A stretch of 64,000 bases of DNA, from contig NZ_RZNC01000003.1 of the NCBI RefSeq assembly GCF_004078655.1, positions 434,001-498,000 of the forward strand. Direction: 5' to 3'. Of the stretch, positions 29,404 through 38,750 are shown in pieces (the first letter of the stretch is position 1; each line of letters opens with the position of its first letter). The notes below the pieces were generated by a model. It was not told where the DNA came from. It saw only the letters and a list, made by a program, of their open reading frames with translations, and did no database searches. This DNA is from Labedella populi. Its GTDB lineage: Bacteria; Actinomycetota; Actinomycetes; Actinomycetales; Microbacteriaceae. The position numbers were made by a program, and so were the translations under genes.

Positions 29404-29838
29404 TCAGTAGCGCACGAGAGCGGTCCCGGCGATCTTGTCGTGCATCCCCCGCTGGTCGGCGTCCCAGATGAGCGCGGGGATCACCAGGACGAGAAGCAGC
29501 GTCCTGACGATCGGCCGCCACACGCCGACCCATCCCCCGCCGATCGCGATCACCCGCATCCCGAGCACGCGATGCCCGATGCTGCCCCCGATCGTCGGGA
29601 TGAACAGGATCTGCAGCGCCGCGAACAGGAGAGTGAGGGCGAGCCCGTCGATGAAACCGTCGGGCGAGCGGAAGAACGCGTACGCGAGGAGGTAGGCCGG
29701 CGCCTGATCGATCACGAGCGCCGCGATGCGGCGACCGGGGCGCGCGATGCTGAGCGACCCCGTCTGCGGGAGCCCGATACGCCGTCCCGGCCAGTCGGAT
29801 GCGCCGTTCGAGGCGGGATTCCGGGGTTCTGACGGCAC
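29404..29838 (-). CDS. RDD family membrane protein
   Basis: A 144-residue protein with three hydrophobic segments (about 38-56, 65-83 and 104-125). Conserved RDD landmarks are the Arg-containing [12 protein letters not shown] at the start of the first span and [16 protein letters not shown] before DKIAGTALV. Function unknown; some RDD proteins transport ions or betaine-like solutes. It is divergent from glnA, and the 137 bases between them hold the GlnR-type box. Confidence 0.85.
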   Translation of the reverse strand: MPSEPRNPASNGASDWPGRRIGLPQTGSLSIARPGRRIAALVIDQAPAYLLAYAFFRSPDGFIDGLALTLLFAALQILFIPTIGGSIGHRVLGMRVIAIGGGWVGVWRPIVRTLLLVLVIPALIWDADQRGMHDKIAGTALVRY

Positions 29839-29862
29839 CGTCCGATCCTATCCGCCTCCCAC

Positions 29863-29900
29863 GTAACATGCCGGAAACATGGGTGTCATGGTCGGGAAAC
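29863..29900 (+). promoter_or_regulatory. GlnR-type box upstream of glnA
   Basis: Four pentamers at regular 6-base spacing: GTAAC (29863-29867), GAAAC (29874-29878), GTCAT (29885-29889) and GAAAC (29896-29900). This matches the two-site pattern of actinobacterial GlnR, gnTnAC-n6-GaAAC repeated with 6-base gaps. It ends 75 bases before the glnA ATG. GlnR usually activates glnA under nitrogen limitation; the glnR gene is not in the window. Confidence 0.8.
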
Positions 29901-29975
29901 CCTCACTGCATACGCTTGGGCGAGGTTGCGCCATGCAGCCGGATCCGACGCAACCAACGATGGAGAGATCGTCAC

Positions 29976-31400
29976 ATGTTCAGTGATTCTTCCGAAGTTC
30001 TCAAGTTCATCAAAGAGACGGATGTCAAGTTCCTCGACATCCGCTTCACCGATCTCCCCGGTGTCCAGCAGCACTTCAACATCCCGGCCTCGACCGTCGA
30101 CGAGGAGTTCTTCACCGTCGGCCAGCTGTTCGACGGCTCCTCGATCCGTGGCTTCGCCAACATCCACGAGTCGGACATGCAGCTCATCCCCGACGTGACG
30201 ACCGCGTACATCGATCCGTTCCGCGTCGAGCGGACCCTCATCGTCGTCTTCGACATCTACAACCCGCGCAACGGCGAGATCTACGCGAAGGACCCGCGCC
30301 AGGTCGCCAAGAAGGCCGAGAAGTACCTCGCCTCCACCGGCATCGCCGACACCGCCTTCTTCGCTCCCGAGGCGGAATTCTACATCTTCGACGACGTGCG
30401 TTACTCCGTCACGCAGAACCAGGCCTTCTACTCGGTCGACTCGGAAGAGGGCGCCTGGAACACCGGCCGCGAGGAAGAGGGCGGGAACCTCGGCAACAAG
30501 ACGCCGTACAAGGGCGGCTACTTCCCCGTGAGCCCCGTCGACAAGCAGGCCGACCTCCGCGACGACATCAGCCTCAAGCTCATCGACGCCGGCCTCATCC
30601 TCGAGCGTGCGCACCACGAGGTGGGCACCGGCGGCCAGGCGGAGATCAACTACCGCTTCGACACGATGGTCCACGCCGCCGACGACATCCTCAAGTTCAA
30701 GTACATCGTGAAGAACACGGCCGAGCAGTGGGGTAAGACGGCGACGTTCATGCCGAAGCCGCTCTTCGGCGACAACGGCTCGGGAATGCACACGCACCAG
30801 TCGCTGTGGAACGACGGCACGCCGCTCTTCTACGACGAGAACGGCTACGGCGGCCTGTCCGACGTCGCTCGCTGGTACATCGGCGGTCTGCTCAAGCACG
30901 CCCCCGCCGTCCTCGCCTTCACGAACCCGACGGTGAACTCCTACCACCGCCTCGTCCCGGGCTTCGAGGCCCCCGTGAACCTCGTCTACTCGGCCGGTAA
31001 CCGCTCCGCCTCGATCCGTATCCCGATCACGGGCACGAACCCGAAGGCCAAGCGCATCGAGTTCCGCGCGCCCGACGCCTCCGGCAACCCGTACCTCGCC
31101 TTCGCCGCGCAGCTCATGGCGGGCCTCGACGGCATCAAGAACCGCATCGAGCCGCACGAGCCGGTCGACAAGGACCTCTACGAGCTCCCGCCCGAGGAGG
31201 CCAAGCTCATCCCGCAGGTGCCCGCATCCCTCGGCGAGGCCCTCGACGCTCTCGAGGCCGACCACGACTTCCTGCTCGCGGGCGGCGTGTTCACGCCCGA
31301 GCTCATCGAGACGTGGATCGACTACAAGCGCGAGAAGGAGATCAAGCCCCTCGCGCAGCGTCCGCACCCGTTCGAGTTCGAGCTCTACTACGGGGTGTAG
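29976..31400 (+). CDS. glnA: Glutamine synthetase type I (GSI-beta)
   Basis: Makes glutamine from glutamate, ammonia and ATP; a cytosolic dodecamer and the main route of ammonia assimilation. 474 residues. Seen: [10 protein letters not shown], the catalytic [12 protein letters not shown], the ATP-site stretch [18 protein letters not shown], and the adenylylation site Tyr402 in [12 protein letters not shown]. That tyrosine is the target of GlnE, encoded at 32.7-35.7 kb. The ATG at 29976 follows GGAGAGA. Regulation is thus visible at two levels: the GlnR-type box and adenylylation. A strong terminator follows. Confidence 0.97.
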   Translation: MFSDSSEVLKFIKETDVKFLDIRFTDLPGVQQHFNIPASTVDEEFFTVGQLFDGSSIRGFANIHESDMQLIPDVTTAYIDPFRVERTLIVVFDIYNPRNGEIYAKDPRQVAKKAEKYLASTGIADTAFFAPEAEFYIFDDVRYSVTQNQAFYSVDSEEGAWNTGREEEGGNLGNKTPYKGGYFPVSPVDKQADLRDDISLKLIDAGLILERAHHEVGTGGQAEINYRFDTMVHAADDILKFKYIVKNTAEQWGKTATFMPKPLFGDNGSGMHTHQSLWNDGTPLFYDENGYGGLSDVARWYIGGLLKHAPAVLAFTNPTVNSYHRLVPGFEAPVNLVYSAGNRSASIRIPITGTNPKAKRIEFRAPDASGNPYLAFAAQLMAGLDGIKNRIEPHEPVDKDLYELPPEEAKLIPQVPASLGEALDALEADHDFLLAGGVFTPELIETWIDYKREKEIKPLAQRPHPFEFELYYGV

Positions 31401-31415
31401 CAGACCAGCACCGTA

Positions 31416-31469
31416 CGAAGCCCCGGTGCCGTACCGTCTCCTCGGAGACGACACGGCACCGGGGCTTCG
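31416..31469. terminator. Terminator of glnA
   Basis: A perfect 17-bp stem (CGAAGCCCCGGTGCCGT, 31416-31432, with 31453-31469) starting 15 bases after the glnA stop, with an inner small hairpin and TCGTCGTG after it. Confidence 0.8.
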
Positions 31470-31670
31470 TCGTGTACGAACCGAGGGAATTCGGCCCGCA
31501 CGAGTCACCCCGGGCGAGTCGCGCAACACCCCTACCCCGATCAGGGGGATGTGAGCAGCCCTCATGTCTTCTAGACTTCTCAGGAGGGATGCACGACGAA
31601 CGGACATGAGCCGACGTCGACGGGTGAGAGGCCCGCGTCCGTGCTGGATGCCATGAGGAGGGAAGAGCCG

Positions 31671-32774
31671 ATGACGGCGAGTGTCGAGGCGTCACCACCG
31701 AAGAAGAGATTCAAGGGACTGCAAGGGCTGCGGTTCCTTGCAGCCGTCAGCGTCGTGGCCCACCACTCGATGTTCTACGCGCACGAGCGTCTCGACGACG
31801 GTTTCCCCGTCTGGGGTATCGGTGCGGTCGAGCTCTTCTTCGCCATCAGCGGATTCGTCGCCGTGGTGTCGGCGCGCTCCGTCCGCGCCCGCTCGGACGG
31901 CTGGAAGTACTACGTCGTCCGGCGCGGAATCCGCATCCTCCCCGTGTACTGGATGGCGACGACCGTCAAGCTCCTCACGCTCGTCGCGGTGCCGGCCGCC
32001 GTGCTCCACGCCGAACTCAACTGGGGGAACGTCGGGCTGTCCTACCTGCTCCTCCCGTCCGAGAACGTCGACGGGACGGTCGCGCCGCTGCTCGGGGTCG
32101 CATGGACGCTGCTCTACGAGGCCTTCTTCACGATCGTGTTCATGCTGGCCCTCCTGATCCGAGTCAATCCGTTCTGGTTCACGGGCATCGTGCTCTCGCT
32201 CTTCGCGCTCGGCTCACTTCTCCGCCCCGATGACCACGGACCGTTCGCCGTCTACTTCGACCCGATCCTGCTCTACTTCGTCGTCGGCATGGTCATCGGC
32301 GCATTCTCGAAGTCGCGGAAGGTCCTCCACCTCCTCCTCGGTCTCGCCGCCGTGATCGGCCTGCACATCATCACCGATCTGCCCGGTGGCATCAACGGGC
32401 TGCAGCTCGTCCGCATCGTCGTGATCGCCGGTCTGCTCATCGGCGTCATGTTCGCCGAACCCTGGCTGGACAAGCACGCGCCGAACGCGCTCGTCCACCT
32501 CGGCAACGCGTCGTACTCCCTCTACCTCATCCACCCACTCGTCTCGCCCATCGTGCCCGAGGTCCTCGACGTGCTCGGCCTCGAGTTGCCGATCCTGTCG
32601 ACGGTTCTCTCGGTGGTGGGAGCGCTCGCCGCGGCTCTGCTCCTCTTCCGCTTCGTCGAGCAGCCCGTGACGACCTTCCTGCAGCGGAAGCTCCGTTACG
32701 GGACCATCCCGCGGGAGACGCGGTCGGTGACCGCGTCTCCGTCAGCCGATCATCCTGTGTCGGTCGCGCCGTAG
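31671..32774 (+). CDS. Acyltransferase 3 family membrane protein
   Basis: A 367-residue integral membrane O-acyltransferase (Acyl_transf_3/OafA type) that likely modifies a cell-surface sugar polymer; substrate unknown. The N-terminal GLQGLRFLAAVSVVAHHSMF contains the conserved Arg and His of the family. About ten membrane segments follow, including AVELFFAISGFVAVV and the late NASYSLYLIHPLVSPI motif. The ATG at 31671 is preceded by AGGAGGGA at 8 bases; an upstream GTG at 31641 is less likely. Its 3' end overlaps the convergent glnE by 25 bases. Confidence 0.88.
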   Translation: MTASVEASPPKKRFKGLQGLRFLAAVSVVAHHSMFYAHERLDDGFPVWGIGAVELFFAISGFVAVVSARSVRARSDGWKYYVVRRGIRILPVYWMATTVKLLTLVAVPAAVLHAELNWGNVGLSYLLLPSENVDGTVAPLLGVAWTLLYEAFFTIVFMLALLIRVNPFWFTGIVLSLFALGSLLRPDDHGPFAVYFDPILLYFVVGMVIGAFSKSRKVLHLLLGLAAVIGLHIITDLPGGINGLQLVRIVVIAGLLIGVMFAEPWLDKHAPNALVHLGNASYSLYLIHPLVSPIVPEVLDVLGLELPILSTVLSVVGALAAALLLFRFVEQPVTTFLQRKLRYGTIPRETRSVTASPSADHPVSVAP

Positions 32775-35743
32775 AAGAGCCGCTCGAAAACAGCCCGCGC
32801 TCGCCGGGTCACGGCGAGGTACTCCTCTTCGAGCTCGCTCGCCGAGCCCGGTGGATAGGACAGGATACGAGCGATGCCATCGAGCTGACGGCGGTCGGAC
32901 GGGAGGACGTCGGTCGTCTTGTTGAGCCACAGCGTCATCGCGGAACGCACGCGTGACGCGAACACCCACGCCGCGTCGAGCGTGTGCGCGTCGTCGTCCG
33001 TGATGAGACCCTCAAGCCGGGCGACGTCGAGAGCCTCGCGCGTCGACGTGGTGCGAAGTCTCGGGATCCGCGCGGCGTGCTCGAGTTGGAGCAGTTGGAC
33101 GAGCCACTCGACATCGCTCAACGAACCACGTCCGAGCTTGACGTGCCGGGCGGGATCGGCGCCCTTGGGAAGGCGCTCGCTCTCGACGCGCGCCTTGATG
33201 CGCTTGACCTCGCGGACGTCCGCCTCGCTCACATCGTCGCGGTACCTCACCGAATCGGCGAGCCGTGCGAAGTCCTCGAGGAGCGCGGCGTCACCGACGA
33301 CGGGCCGTGCGCGCAGCAGGGCTTGAGCCTCCCACGTGAGCGACCACCGCTCGTAGTAAGCGCGGTACGAGTCGAGGGACCGCGTGACGGGGCCGTTTTT
33401 CCCCTCGGGCCGCAGGCCGATGTCGAGATCGAGCGGCAAGCGCGGGTCGTCGGTCAGTCGGGCGAGTTCGTGGACGATGCGGGTGGCGGCCTTCGGAACC
33501 TCGTCGGCTCGCTCTCCCGTCGCCCGATAGACGTAGATGACGTCGGTGTCGGATCCGAAGCCCAATTCGCTGCCGCCGTAACGGCCCATGCCGATGACGG
33601 CGAACTCGAAGGGCGGGTCGCTCGCGGCGGCATCCCGCAGCGCCCCCACCATACCCGCGAGGGTCGCCGTCGTGACGTCGGACAGCGCGTCGGAGATGTC
33701 GCGCAGCGAGTTGACGCCGAGCACGGACGACATCGCGAGGCGGAGGATCTCCCGCCGACGGACACGACGGATCGATGCGGCGGCGCGCTCGAGGTCCTCG
33801 TGCCGCGAGAGGATCGCGTGCATCTCCTCATCGAGCGTTGCGCGCGGCTTCGCACGCAGCTCGTCGTCATCGGCGAGCCACGCGGCCGCCTCCGGGAAAC
33901 GGTCCATGAGCTCGCCGATGTATCGCGATCCCGACAGCACGCGGGTGAGACGCTCGGCCGCTCCCGACGAGTCCCGTAGCATGCGCAGGAACCAGTGCGA
34001 CTCCCCCAGGGATTCGCTCACGCGACGGAACGTCAGGAGCCCGTAGTCGGGATCGGCACCCTCGGCGAACCACCGGAGCATCACGGGCAGCAGCAGGCGC
34101 TGGATGGTCGCGGAGCGCGACACCCCGGCCGTCAGCGCGGCGATGTGAGTGAACGCTCCGGCGGGGTCACGGAAGCCGATGGCGGCGAGACGCGCCGCCG
34201 CCTGCTCGGGGGTCAAAGCGAACTCGTCGTCCGGCAGGGCGGCGACGGCGCTGAGCAGCGGGCGGTAGAAGAGCCGCTCATGGAGCGAGCGCACGCTGTG
34301 CTTCGTGCGCTCCCACACCTCGACGAGTTGGGGGGCCGTGGACGCGAGACGGGACCCCCGGGCGAGCGCCCGGAGAGCGTCGTCCTCGCGCGGCATCAGG
34401 TGGGTACGGCGCAACCGGGTGAGTTGCAAGCGGTGCTCGAGGACCCGCAGCAAGCGATAGTCGGCTGAGAAGTCCGCGGCCTCGGCCCGACCGATGTATC
34501 CGCGGTCCGCGAGGGCGCCGAGGGCCGCGAGGGTTCCGCGCTGGTGAACGGCGTCGTCGGTCGAGCCGTGAACAAGCTGCAGGAGCTGGACGGTGAATTC
34601 GATGTCACGCAGCCCCCCGGGGCCGAGCTTCAACTGGTGGTGCACATCGTCGGCGGGGATGTGTTCGGTCACCCGCTCCCGCATCCGCTGGACGCTCTCC
34701 ACGAAGCCCTCGCGCGACGAACTCGACCACACGCGCGGCGCGACGGCGGCGACGTACCGGTCCCCGAGCTCCCGGTCCCCCGCGAAGGAGCGGGCCTTGA
34801 GGAGCGCTTGGAACTCCCAGCTCTTCGCCCACCGGTCGTAGTAGGCGAGGTGGGACTCGAGGGTGCGGACGAGCGCGCCCGCCTTGCCCTCGGGACGGAG
34901 GTTCGCGTCGACCTCCCACAGCGGGGGCTCCATGCCGTGCTCGGCGATCCCGCGCATGGTCAGCATTGCGAGTCTCGTGGAGATGTCGACGGCGCGAGCG
35001 GACGAGACGGACTCGTGCGGCTCCGTCACGAAGATGACGTCGACGTCGCTCACGTAGTTGAGCTCGGAGGCCCCGGCCTTCCCCATGCCGATGATCGCGA
35101 AGGGTGTGGCGGCGACCTCGGCTCTCGGGAACCGGCCGGGAGCGGCGATCTCCGAAGACACCATGCTGCGTGCGACCGCGAGGGACGCGTCGAGGGCCGC
35201 CGCGGCGAGGTCGGCGAGGCACTCCGAGATCCGGGCCACGACATCGATGGGCGACCTCGATGTGAGGTCGAATGCGGCGATCGCGGTGAGCCACCGCCGG
35301 TAGCAGATACGCAGCGCCGTCCACTCCGCCTCGGTCCCCTCCCGGGAGGCGCCGTCCACGGCGCCGACGGACGCGAGTAGCGACGCACGCAGTTCCTCAG
35401 CCGATGGCACGGATGTGAGCGGCGCGTCGAACACCTCGAGGCAGTCGGGGTGGCGCTCGAGGAACTCCGCCAGCCCGGTCGAGGCACCGAGCACGGCGAG
35501 CATCGTTCGGCGCGACGACGCCGGAACGCATGCTTGCCGGACTTCGTCCGGATGGCTGCGCGCGAGCGCGAGCAGCGAGCCGAGAGCGGCATCGGGATCG
35601 GCCACGTCCGTGAAGTCGCCGACGATCTCGACGTCCCCGACGACGGCGAGCCCGTCGAGCTCATCGAGCCGTGTCCTGGCCTCCGAGAGCGACGTGAATC
35701 CCATCCGGGCGAGCCCGCTCAGGGTCGCCAGCTCACGTCTCAT
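32750..35743 (-). CDS. glnE: Bifunctional glutamine synthetase adenylyltransferase/deadenylase
   Basis: Adds AMP to, and removes it from, the conserved tyrosine of GSI-beta (glnA here). 997 residues. Two nucleotidyltransferase domains are visible: the N-terminal de-adenylylating half with IGMGKAGASELNYVSDVDVI and the C-terminal adenylylating half with IGMGRYGGSELGFGSDTDVI. Each is followed by a helical domain containing HVKLGRGSLSDVEWLVQLLQ or its counterpart KLGPGGLRDIEFTVQLLQL. The start lies 3 bases after the glnA2 stop, so the two are co-transcribed. Confidence 0.96.
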   Translation of the reverse strand: MRRELATLSGLARMGFTSLSEARTRLDELDGLAVVGDVEIVGDFTDVADPDAALGSLLALARSHPDEVRQACVPASSRRTMLAVLGASTGLAEFLERHPDCLEVFDAPLTSVPSAEELRASLLASVGAVDGASREGTEAEWTALRICYRRWLTAIAAFDLTSRSPIDVVARISECLADLAAAALDASLAVARSMVSSEIAAPGRFPRAEVAATPFAIIGMGKAGASELNYVSDVDVIFVTEPHESVSSARAVDISTRLAMLTMRGIAEHGMEPPLWEVDANLRPEGKAGALVRTLESHLAYYDRWAKSWEFQALLKARSFAGDRELGDRYVAAVAPRVWSSSSREGFVESVQRMRERVTEHIPADDVHHQLKLGPGGLRDIEFTVQLLQLVHGSTDDAVHQRGTLAALGALADRGYIGRAEAADFSADYRLLRVLEHRLQLTRLRRTHLMPREDDALRALARGSRLASTAPQLVEVWERTKHSVRSLHERLFYRPLLSAVAALPDDEFALTPEQAAARLAAIGFRDPAGAFTHIAALTAGVSRSATIQRLLLPVMLRWFAEGADPDYGLLTFRRVSESLGESHWFLRMLRDSSGAAERLTRVLSGSRYIGELMDRFPEAAAWLADDDELRAKPRATLDEEMHAILSRHEDLERAAASIRRVRRREILRLAMSSVLGVNSLRDISDALSDVTTATLAGMVGALRDAAASDPPFEFAVIGMGRYGGSELGFGSDTDVIYVYRATGERADEVPKAATRIVHELARLTDDPRLPLDLDIGLRPEGKNGPVTRSLDSYRAYYERWSLTWEAQALLRARPVVGDAALLEDFARLADSVRYRDDVSEADVREVKRIKARVESERLPKGADPARHVKLGRGSLSDVEWLVQLLQLEHAARIPRLRTTSTREALDVARLEGLITDDDAHTLDAAWVFASRVRSAMTLWLNKTTDVLPSDRRQLDGIARILSYPPGSASELEEEYLAVTRRARAVFERLFYGATDTG

Positions 35744-35746
35744 GGA

Positions 35747-37102
35747 TCAGAGGATCTGGAGGTTCGTCTCGAGCTCGAACGGCGTCACCTGGGCGCGATA
35801 CTGCTGCCACTCCTGACGCTTGTTGAGGAGGACGTAGTTGAACACCTGCTCGCCGAGCGTCTCGGCGACGAGCTCCGAGCGCTCCATGATGCTCGTGGCA
35901 CGGTCGAGACTCGCGGGAAGGCTGTCATAGCCGAGCGCTCGCCGCTCCGTGTCGGTGAGGCTCCAGACGTCGTCCTCCGCCTCTGGCGGGAGTTCGTAGC
36001 CCTCCTCGATTCCCTTGAGACCGGCCGCGAGCATGAGCGAGAACGCGAGGTACGGGTTCGCCGCCGAATCGATCGCGCGGTACTCCACGCGCGCGGACTG
36101 CCCCTTGTTCGGCTTGTAGAGCGGAACGCGCACGAGCGCCGAGCGGTTGTTGTGACCCCAGGAGACGAAGCTCGGAGCCTCCGACACCATTCCCGAGCCG
36201 ACGCCGCCCCAGAGTCGCTTGTAGGAGTTCACGAACTGGTTGGTCACGGCCGTGATCTCGGGAGCGTGCATGAGGAGACCGGCGATGAACTGGCGTCCGG
36301 TCTTCGAGAGCTGGTACTGCGCGCCGGCCTCGTAGAAGGCGTTGGAGTCGCCCTCGAAGAGCGACATGTGCGTGTGCATCCCGCTTCCCGGCTGCTGCGC
36401 GAGGGGCTTCGGCATGAACGTCGCATGCACGCCCTGTTCGATCGCGACCTCTTTGATGACCGTGCGGAAGGTCATGATGTTGTCGGCCGTGGTGAGGGCG
36501 TCGGCGTAGCGGAGGTCGATCTCGTTCTGTCCGGGGCCGGCCTCGTGGTGACTGAACTCGACCGAGATCCCGAGGTCCTCGAGCATTCGCACGGATCGGC
36601 GACGGAAATCGTGCGCGGTTCCGCCGGGAACGTTGTCGAAGTACCCGGCGTTGTCGACCGGGACGGGTCCGTCCGGGCCGTACTGCGCCGACTTCAGGAG
36701 GTAGAACTCGATCTCCGGGTGCGTGTAGAACGTGAAGCCCGCCTCGGCGGCCTTGGCGAGCGTGCGCTTGAGCACGTTGCGGGGATCGGCGACCGCGGGC
36801 TGGCCGTCGGGCGTCGTGATGTCACAGAACATCCGGGCGGTGGGGTCGATCTCACCACGCCAGGGGAGGATCTGGAAGGTCGACGGGTCGGGAAGGGCCA
36901 GCAGATCCGACTCGTAGGAACGGGAGAGACCCTCGATCGCGGAACCGTCGAAGCCGAGTCCCTCGGCGAAAGCGCCCTCGACCTCTGCCGGTGCGATGGC
37001 GACCGACTTGAGCGTCCCGACGACGTCCGTGAACCACAGTCGGACGAACTTGACACCGCGCTCCTCGATCGTCCGAAGCACGAAGTCACGCTGCTTGTCC
37101 AT
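35747..37102 (-). CDS. glnA2: Second glutamine synthetase, non-adenylylated GSI type (GlnA2-like)
   Basis: 451 residues of the glutamine synthetase I family. Seen: LGFDGSAIEGLSR, HPEIEFYLL, and the ATP-site MPKPLAQQPGSGMHTHMSLF. At the position of the adenylylation tyrosine it has Trp (DDVWSLTDTERRALG), and it lacks the ~25-residue insertion of the beta type, so GlnE in the same operon cannot modify it at that site. Actinobacterial GlnA2 proteins are auxiliary, and some act on polyamines or other glutamylation substrates, so true glutamine synthesis is likely but unproven. The ATG follows AAAGAGGAGTGG. First gene of glnA2-glnE. Confidence 0.9.
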   Translation of the reverse strand: MDKQRDFVLRTIEERGVKFVRLWFTDVVGTLKSVAIAPAEVEGAFAEGLGFDGSAIEGLSRSYESDLLALPDPSTFQILPWRGEIDPTARMFCDITTPDGQPAVADPRNVLKRTLAKAAEAGFTFYTHPEIEFYLLKSAQYGPDGPVPVDNAGYFDNVPGGTAHDFRRRSVRMLEDLGISVEFSHHEAGPGQNEIDLRYADALTTADNIMTFRTVIKEVAIEQGVHATFMPKPLAQQPGSGMHTHMSLFEGDSNAFYEAGAQYQLSKTGRQFIAGLLMHAPEITAVTNQFVNSYKRLWGGVGSGMVSEAPSFVSWGHNNRSALVRVPLYKPNKGQSARVEYRAIDSAANPYLAFSLMLAAGLKGIEEGYELPPEAEDDVWSLTDTERRALGYDSLPASLDRATSIMERSELVAETLGEQVFNYVLLNKRQEWQQYRAQVTPFELETNLQIL

Positions 37103-37200
37103 CCACTCCTCTTTCAGTCGACCCGGTGAATCTCCGTCGGCACGGCGAACTCCAGGCTACAGTCTCAGCGCCGAGCGCGAGCGGTGAGCGGTCGGGCGCG

Positions 37201-37389
37201 TCACGCGTCCTCCGCCGCTTCTTCCTCGGCCCACCGCCGACTGTTCTCACGCAGCTTCTCCGGCGCCTTCGCTGCCTCCTGCTCGGTGTCGAAGGGGCCG
37301 GCCCTGTCGACGGACGGGGACAGGAAGCCGTGCTCGACCGCCCCCGTGCGCAGGTTGTACCAGTACTTCTTGTCGTCGTCGCTCGACAT
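37201..37389 (-). CDS. Small SPOR-like actinobacterial protein
   Basis: A 62-residue hydrophilic protein. The N-terminal half, KKYWYNLRTGAVEHG followed by GPFDTEQEAAKA, resembles the small SPOR-type (DUF) proteins found next to glnA2 or polyphosphate glucokinase in actinobacteria. The C-terminus is a short charged helix (RRWAEEEAAEDA). Function unknown. The ATG at 37389 is preceded by GAGGAGTCACC, a good ribosome site. It is divergent from ppgK by 75 bases. Confidence 0.8.
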   Translation of the reverse strand: MSSDDDKKYWYNLRTGAVEHGFLSPSVDRAGPFDTEQEAAKAPEKLRENSRRWAEEEAAEDA

Positions 37390-37452
37390 GGTGACTCCTC
37401 GCTCGCGTTGCCCCGATCCTATCCCCGGGCGCAGCGCCGGATCGGCTCTCGC

Positions 37453-37458
37453 TACGCT
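37453..37458 (+). promoter_or_regulatory. -10 box TACGCT, leaderless promoter of ppgK
   Basis: TACGCT ends 6 bases before the ATG at 37465; no ribosome binding site lies between. Confidence 0.55.
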
Positions 37459-37464
37459 GGGACG

Positions 37465-38265
37465 ATGACGAAACACACTTCCCCGGTCGCGATCGGCATC
37501 GACATCGGAGGCACCGGCATCAAGGGAGCCACCGTCGACCTCGAGAAGGGGGTCTTCCTCAGCGATCGCATCAAGATCGCGACGCCCGCGGGCGGCCTGC
37601 CGGACGACATCGTCGCGGTCGTCGCCGACATCGTCTCGCAACTGCCGTCGTCGGACGACGAATCCATCGCCCTCGGCGTCGCGTTCCCCGCCATCGTGAA
37701 GCACGGCCGCACCCTCAGCGCCGCCAACGTCTCGGACGAGTGGATCGGTCTCAAGGCCGAGAAGAAGTTCGAGAAGGCCATCGGACGCGACATCACCTTC
37801 GTCAACGACGCCGACGCGGCCGGTTTCGCCGAGGCGCGTTTCGGCGCCGCGAAGGACGTCGAGGGCGTCACGCTCGTCACGACACTCGGCACCGGCATCG
37901 GGACGGCGCTCCTGTTCGACGGCGTCCTCGTGCCGAACGCCGAACTCGGCCACCTCGAGATCGACGGCCGGGACATCGAGACGGTCGCCTCCTACGGAGC
38001 GAAGGAGCGGGACGACCTCGGCTGGGAGGAGTGGGCGGCCCTCCTCACGACGTTCTACCGGCGACTCGAGCGGCTCATCGCACCCGACCTGTTCATCGTC
38101 GGCGGCGGCGTCTCGAAGCACCACGAGCAGTTCCTGCCGCTCATCGACATCGACACCCCGATCATCGCCGCGACGCACCGCAACAAGGCGGGCATCCTCG
38201 GCGCAGCCGCGATGGCCGACCGGGGGCACGCCGCCGTGCCCGAGAGGTCGACCACGGGAGCATGA
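37465..38265 (+). CDS. ppgK: Polyphosphate glucokinase
   Basis: Phosphorylates glucose with inorganic polyphosphate (and usually ATP) as donor; a cytosolic ROK-family enzyme typical of actinobacteria. 266 residues, normal for PPGK. Seen: the phosphate-binding GIDIGGTGIKGA at 10-21, the catalytic Asp in FVNDADAAGFAEARFG, LGTGIGTALLFDG, and NAELGHLEIDG; the zinc motif of bacterial ROK glucokinases is absent, as expected for PPGK. Many actinobacteria use it as a main glucose kinase. It is followed by a hairpin and the convergent RNase P RNA gene. Confidence 0.93.
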   Translation: MTKHTSPVAIGIDIGGTGIKGATVDLEKGVFLSDRIKIATPAGGLPDDIVAVVADIVSQLPSSDDESIALGVAFPAIVKHGRTLSAANVSDEWIGLKAEKKFEKAIGRDITFVNDADAAGFAEARFGAAKDVEGVTLVTTLGTGIGTALLFDGVLVPNAELGHLEIDGRDIETVASYGAKERDDLGWEEWAALLTTFYRRLERLIAPDLFIVGGGVSKHHEQFLPLIDIDTPIIAATHRNKAGILGAAAMADRGHAAVPERSTTGA

Positions 38266-38271
38266 CCCACG

Positions 38272-38300
38272 GTCGGCGCTCGAGGTGATCGGGCGCCGAC
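38272..38300. terminator. Hairpin between ppgK and rnpB
   Basis: An 8-bp perfect stem (GTCGGCGC, 38272-38279, with 38293-38300) lies just after the ppgK stop and just beyond the 3' end of the convergent RNase P RNA. Confidence 0.5.
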
Positions 38301-38311
38301 GCCGCGGCGAT

Positions 38312-38705
38312 CGAGGTGAACGGGCCAGCTGATACGCCGGGTTCTGTCGCGGCACGGATGCCGCTGACGGCCATCTCTCTCGGGGTTGCGTCACCACAAC
38401 CCTCTAGCGGTCTACCCGGGGACGGGACGAGCAGCCCCATGGTCCCCTGTCTGACCTTGCTCCGGGCGAGGTTTACCGAGCCGACCGGGTCACCCCGGTC
38501 GCTGGTGGTCTCTTACACCACCGTTTCACCCTTACCCCCGGCGCGGACGCCGGTGGCGGTCTGTTCTCTGTTGCACTGTCTCGCGGGTTACCCCGGGTGG
38601 GTGTTACCCACCGCCCTGCTCTGAGGAGCCCGGACGTTCCTCGGCGGTCGACGGGCGGACCCGTGCGACCGACGCGACCGTCTTGCCGACCCGTTCACGA
38701 CCTCG
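38312..38705 (-). ncRNA. rnpB: RNase P RNA component (type A)
   Basis: Catalytic RNA that removes 5' leaders from tRNA precursors. Read on the minus strand, the universally conserved 5' block GAGGAACGTCCGGGCTCC (near 38625-38645) and the 3' block containing ACAGAACCCGGCGTATCAG are present, as is the conserved centre GGTAAACC. The two ends pair as helix P1 (GTGAACGGG against CCCGTTCAC). Length is about 390 nt, normal for actinobacterial type A RNAs. Ends are estimated from P1 and from the -10 box, so either may be off by about 10 bases. Confidence 0.93.
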
Positions 38706-38711
38706 ATCCTA
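38706..38711 (-). promoter_or_regulatory. -10 box TAGGAT of rnpB
   Basis: TAGGAT on the minus strand lies at the expected distance before the 5' strand of helix P1. A weak -35 (GTGACG) is about 19 bases further upstream. Confidence 0.5.
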
Positions 38712-38750
38712 CCGGTCGGGCTCGCTCCGCCGTCACCGGCAGGGGTGGTG

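Noticed and set aside
31641-31670. Upstream GTG start for the acyltransferase
   Set aside because: The AGGAGGGA ribosome site lies inside this stretch and points to the ATG at 31671.
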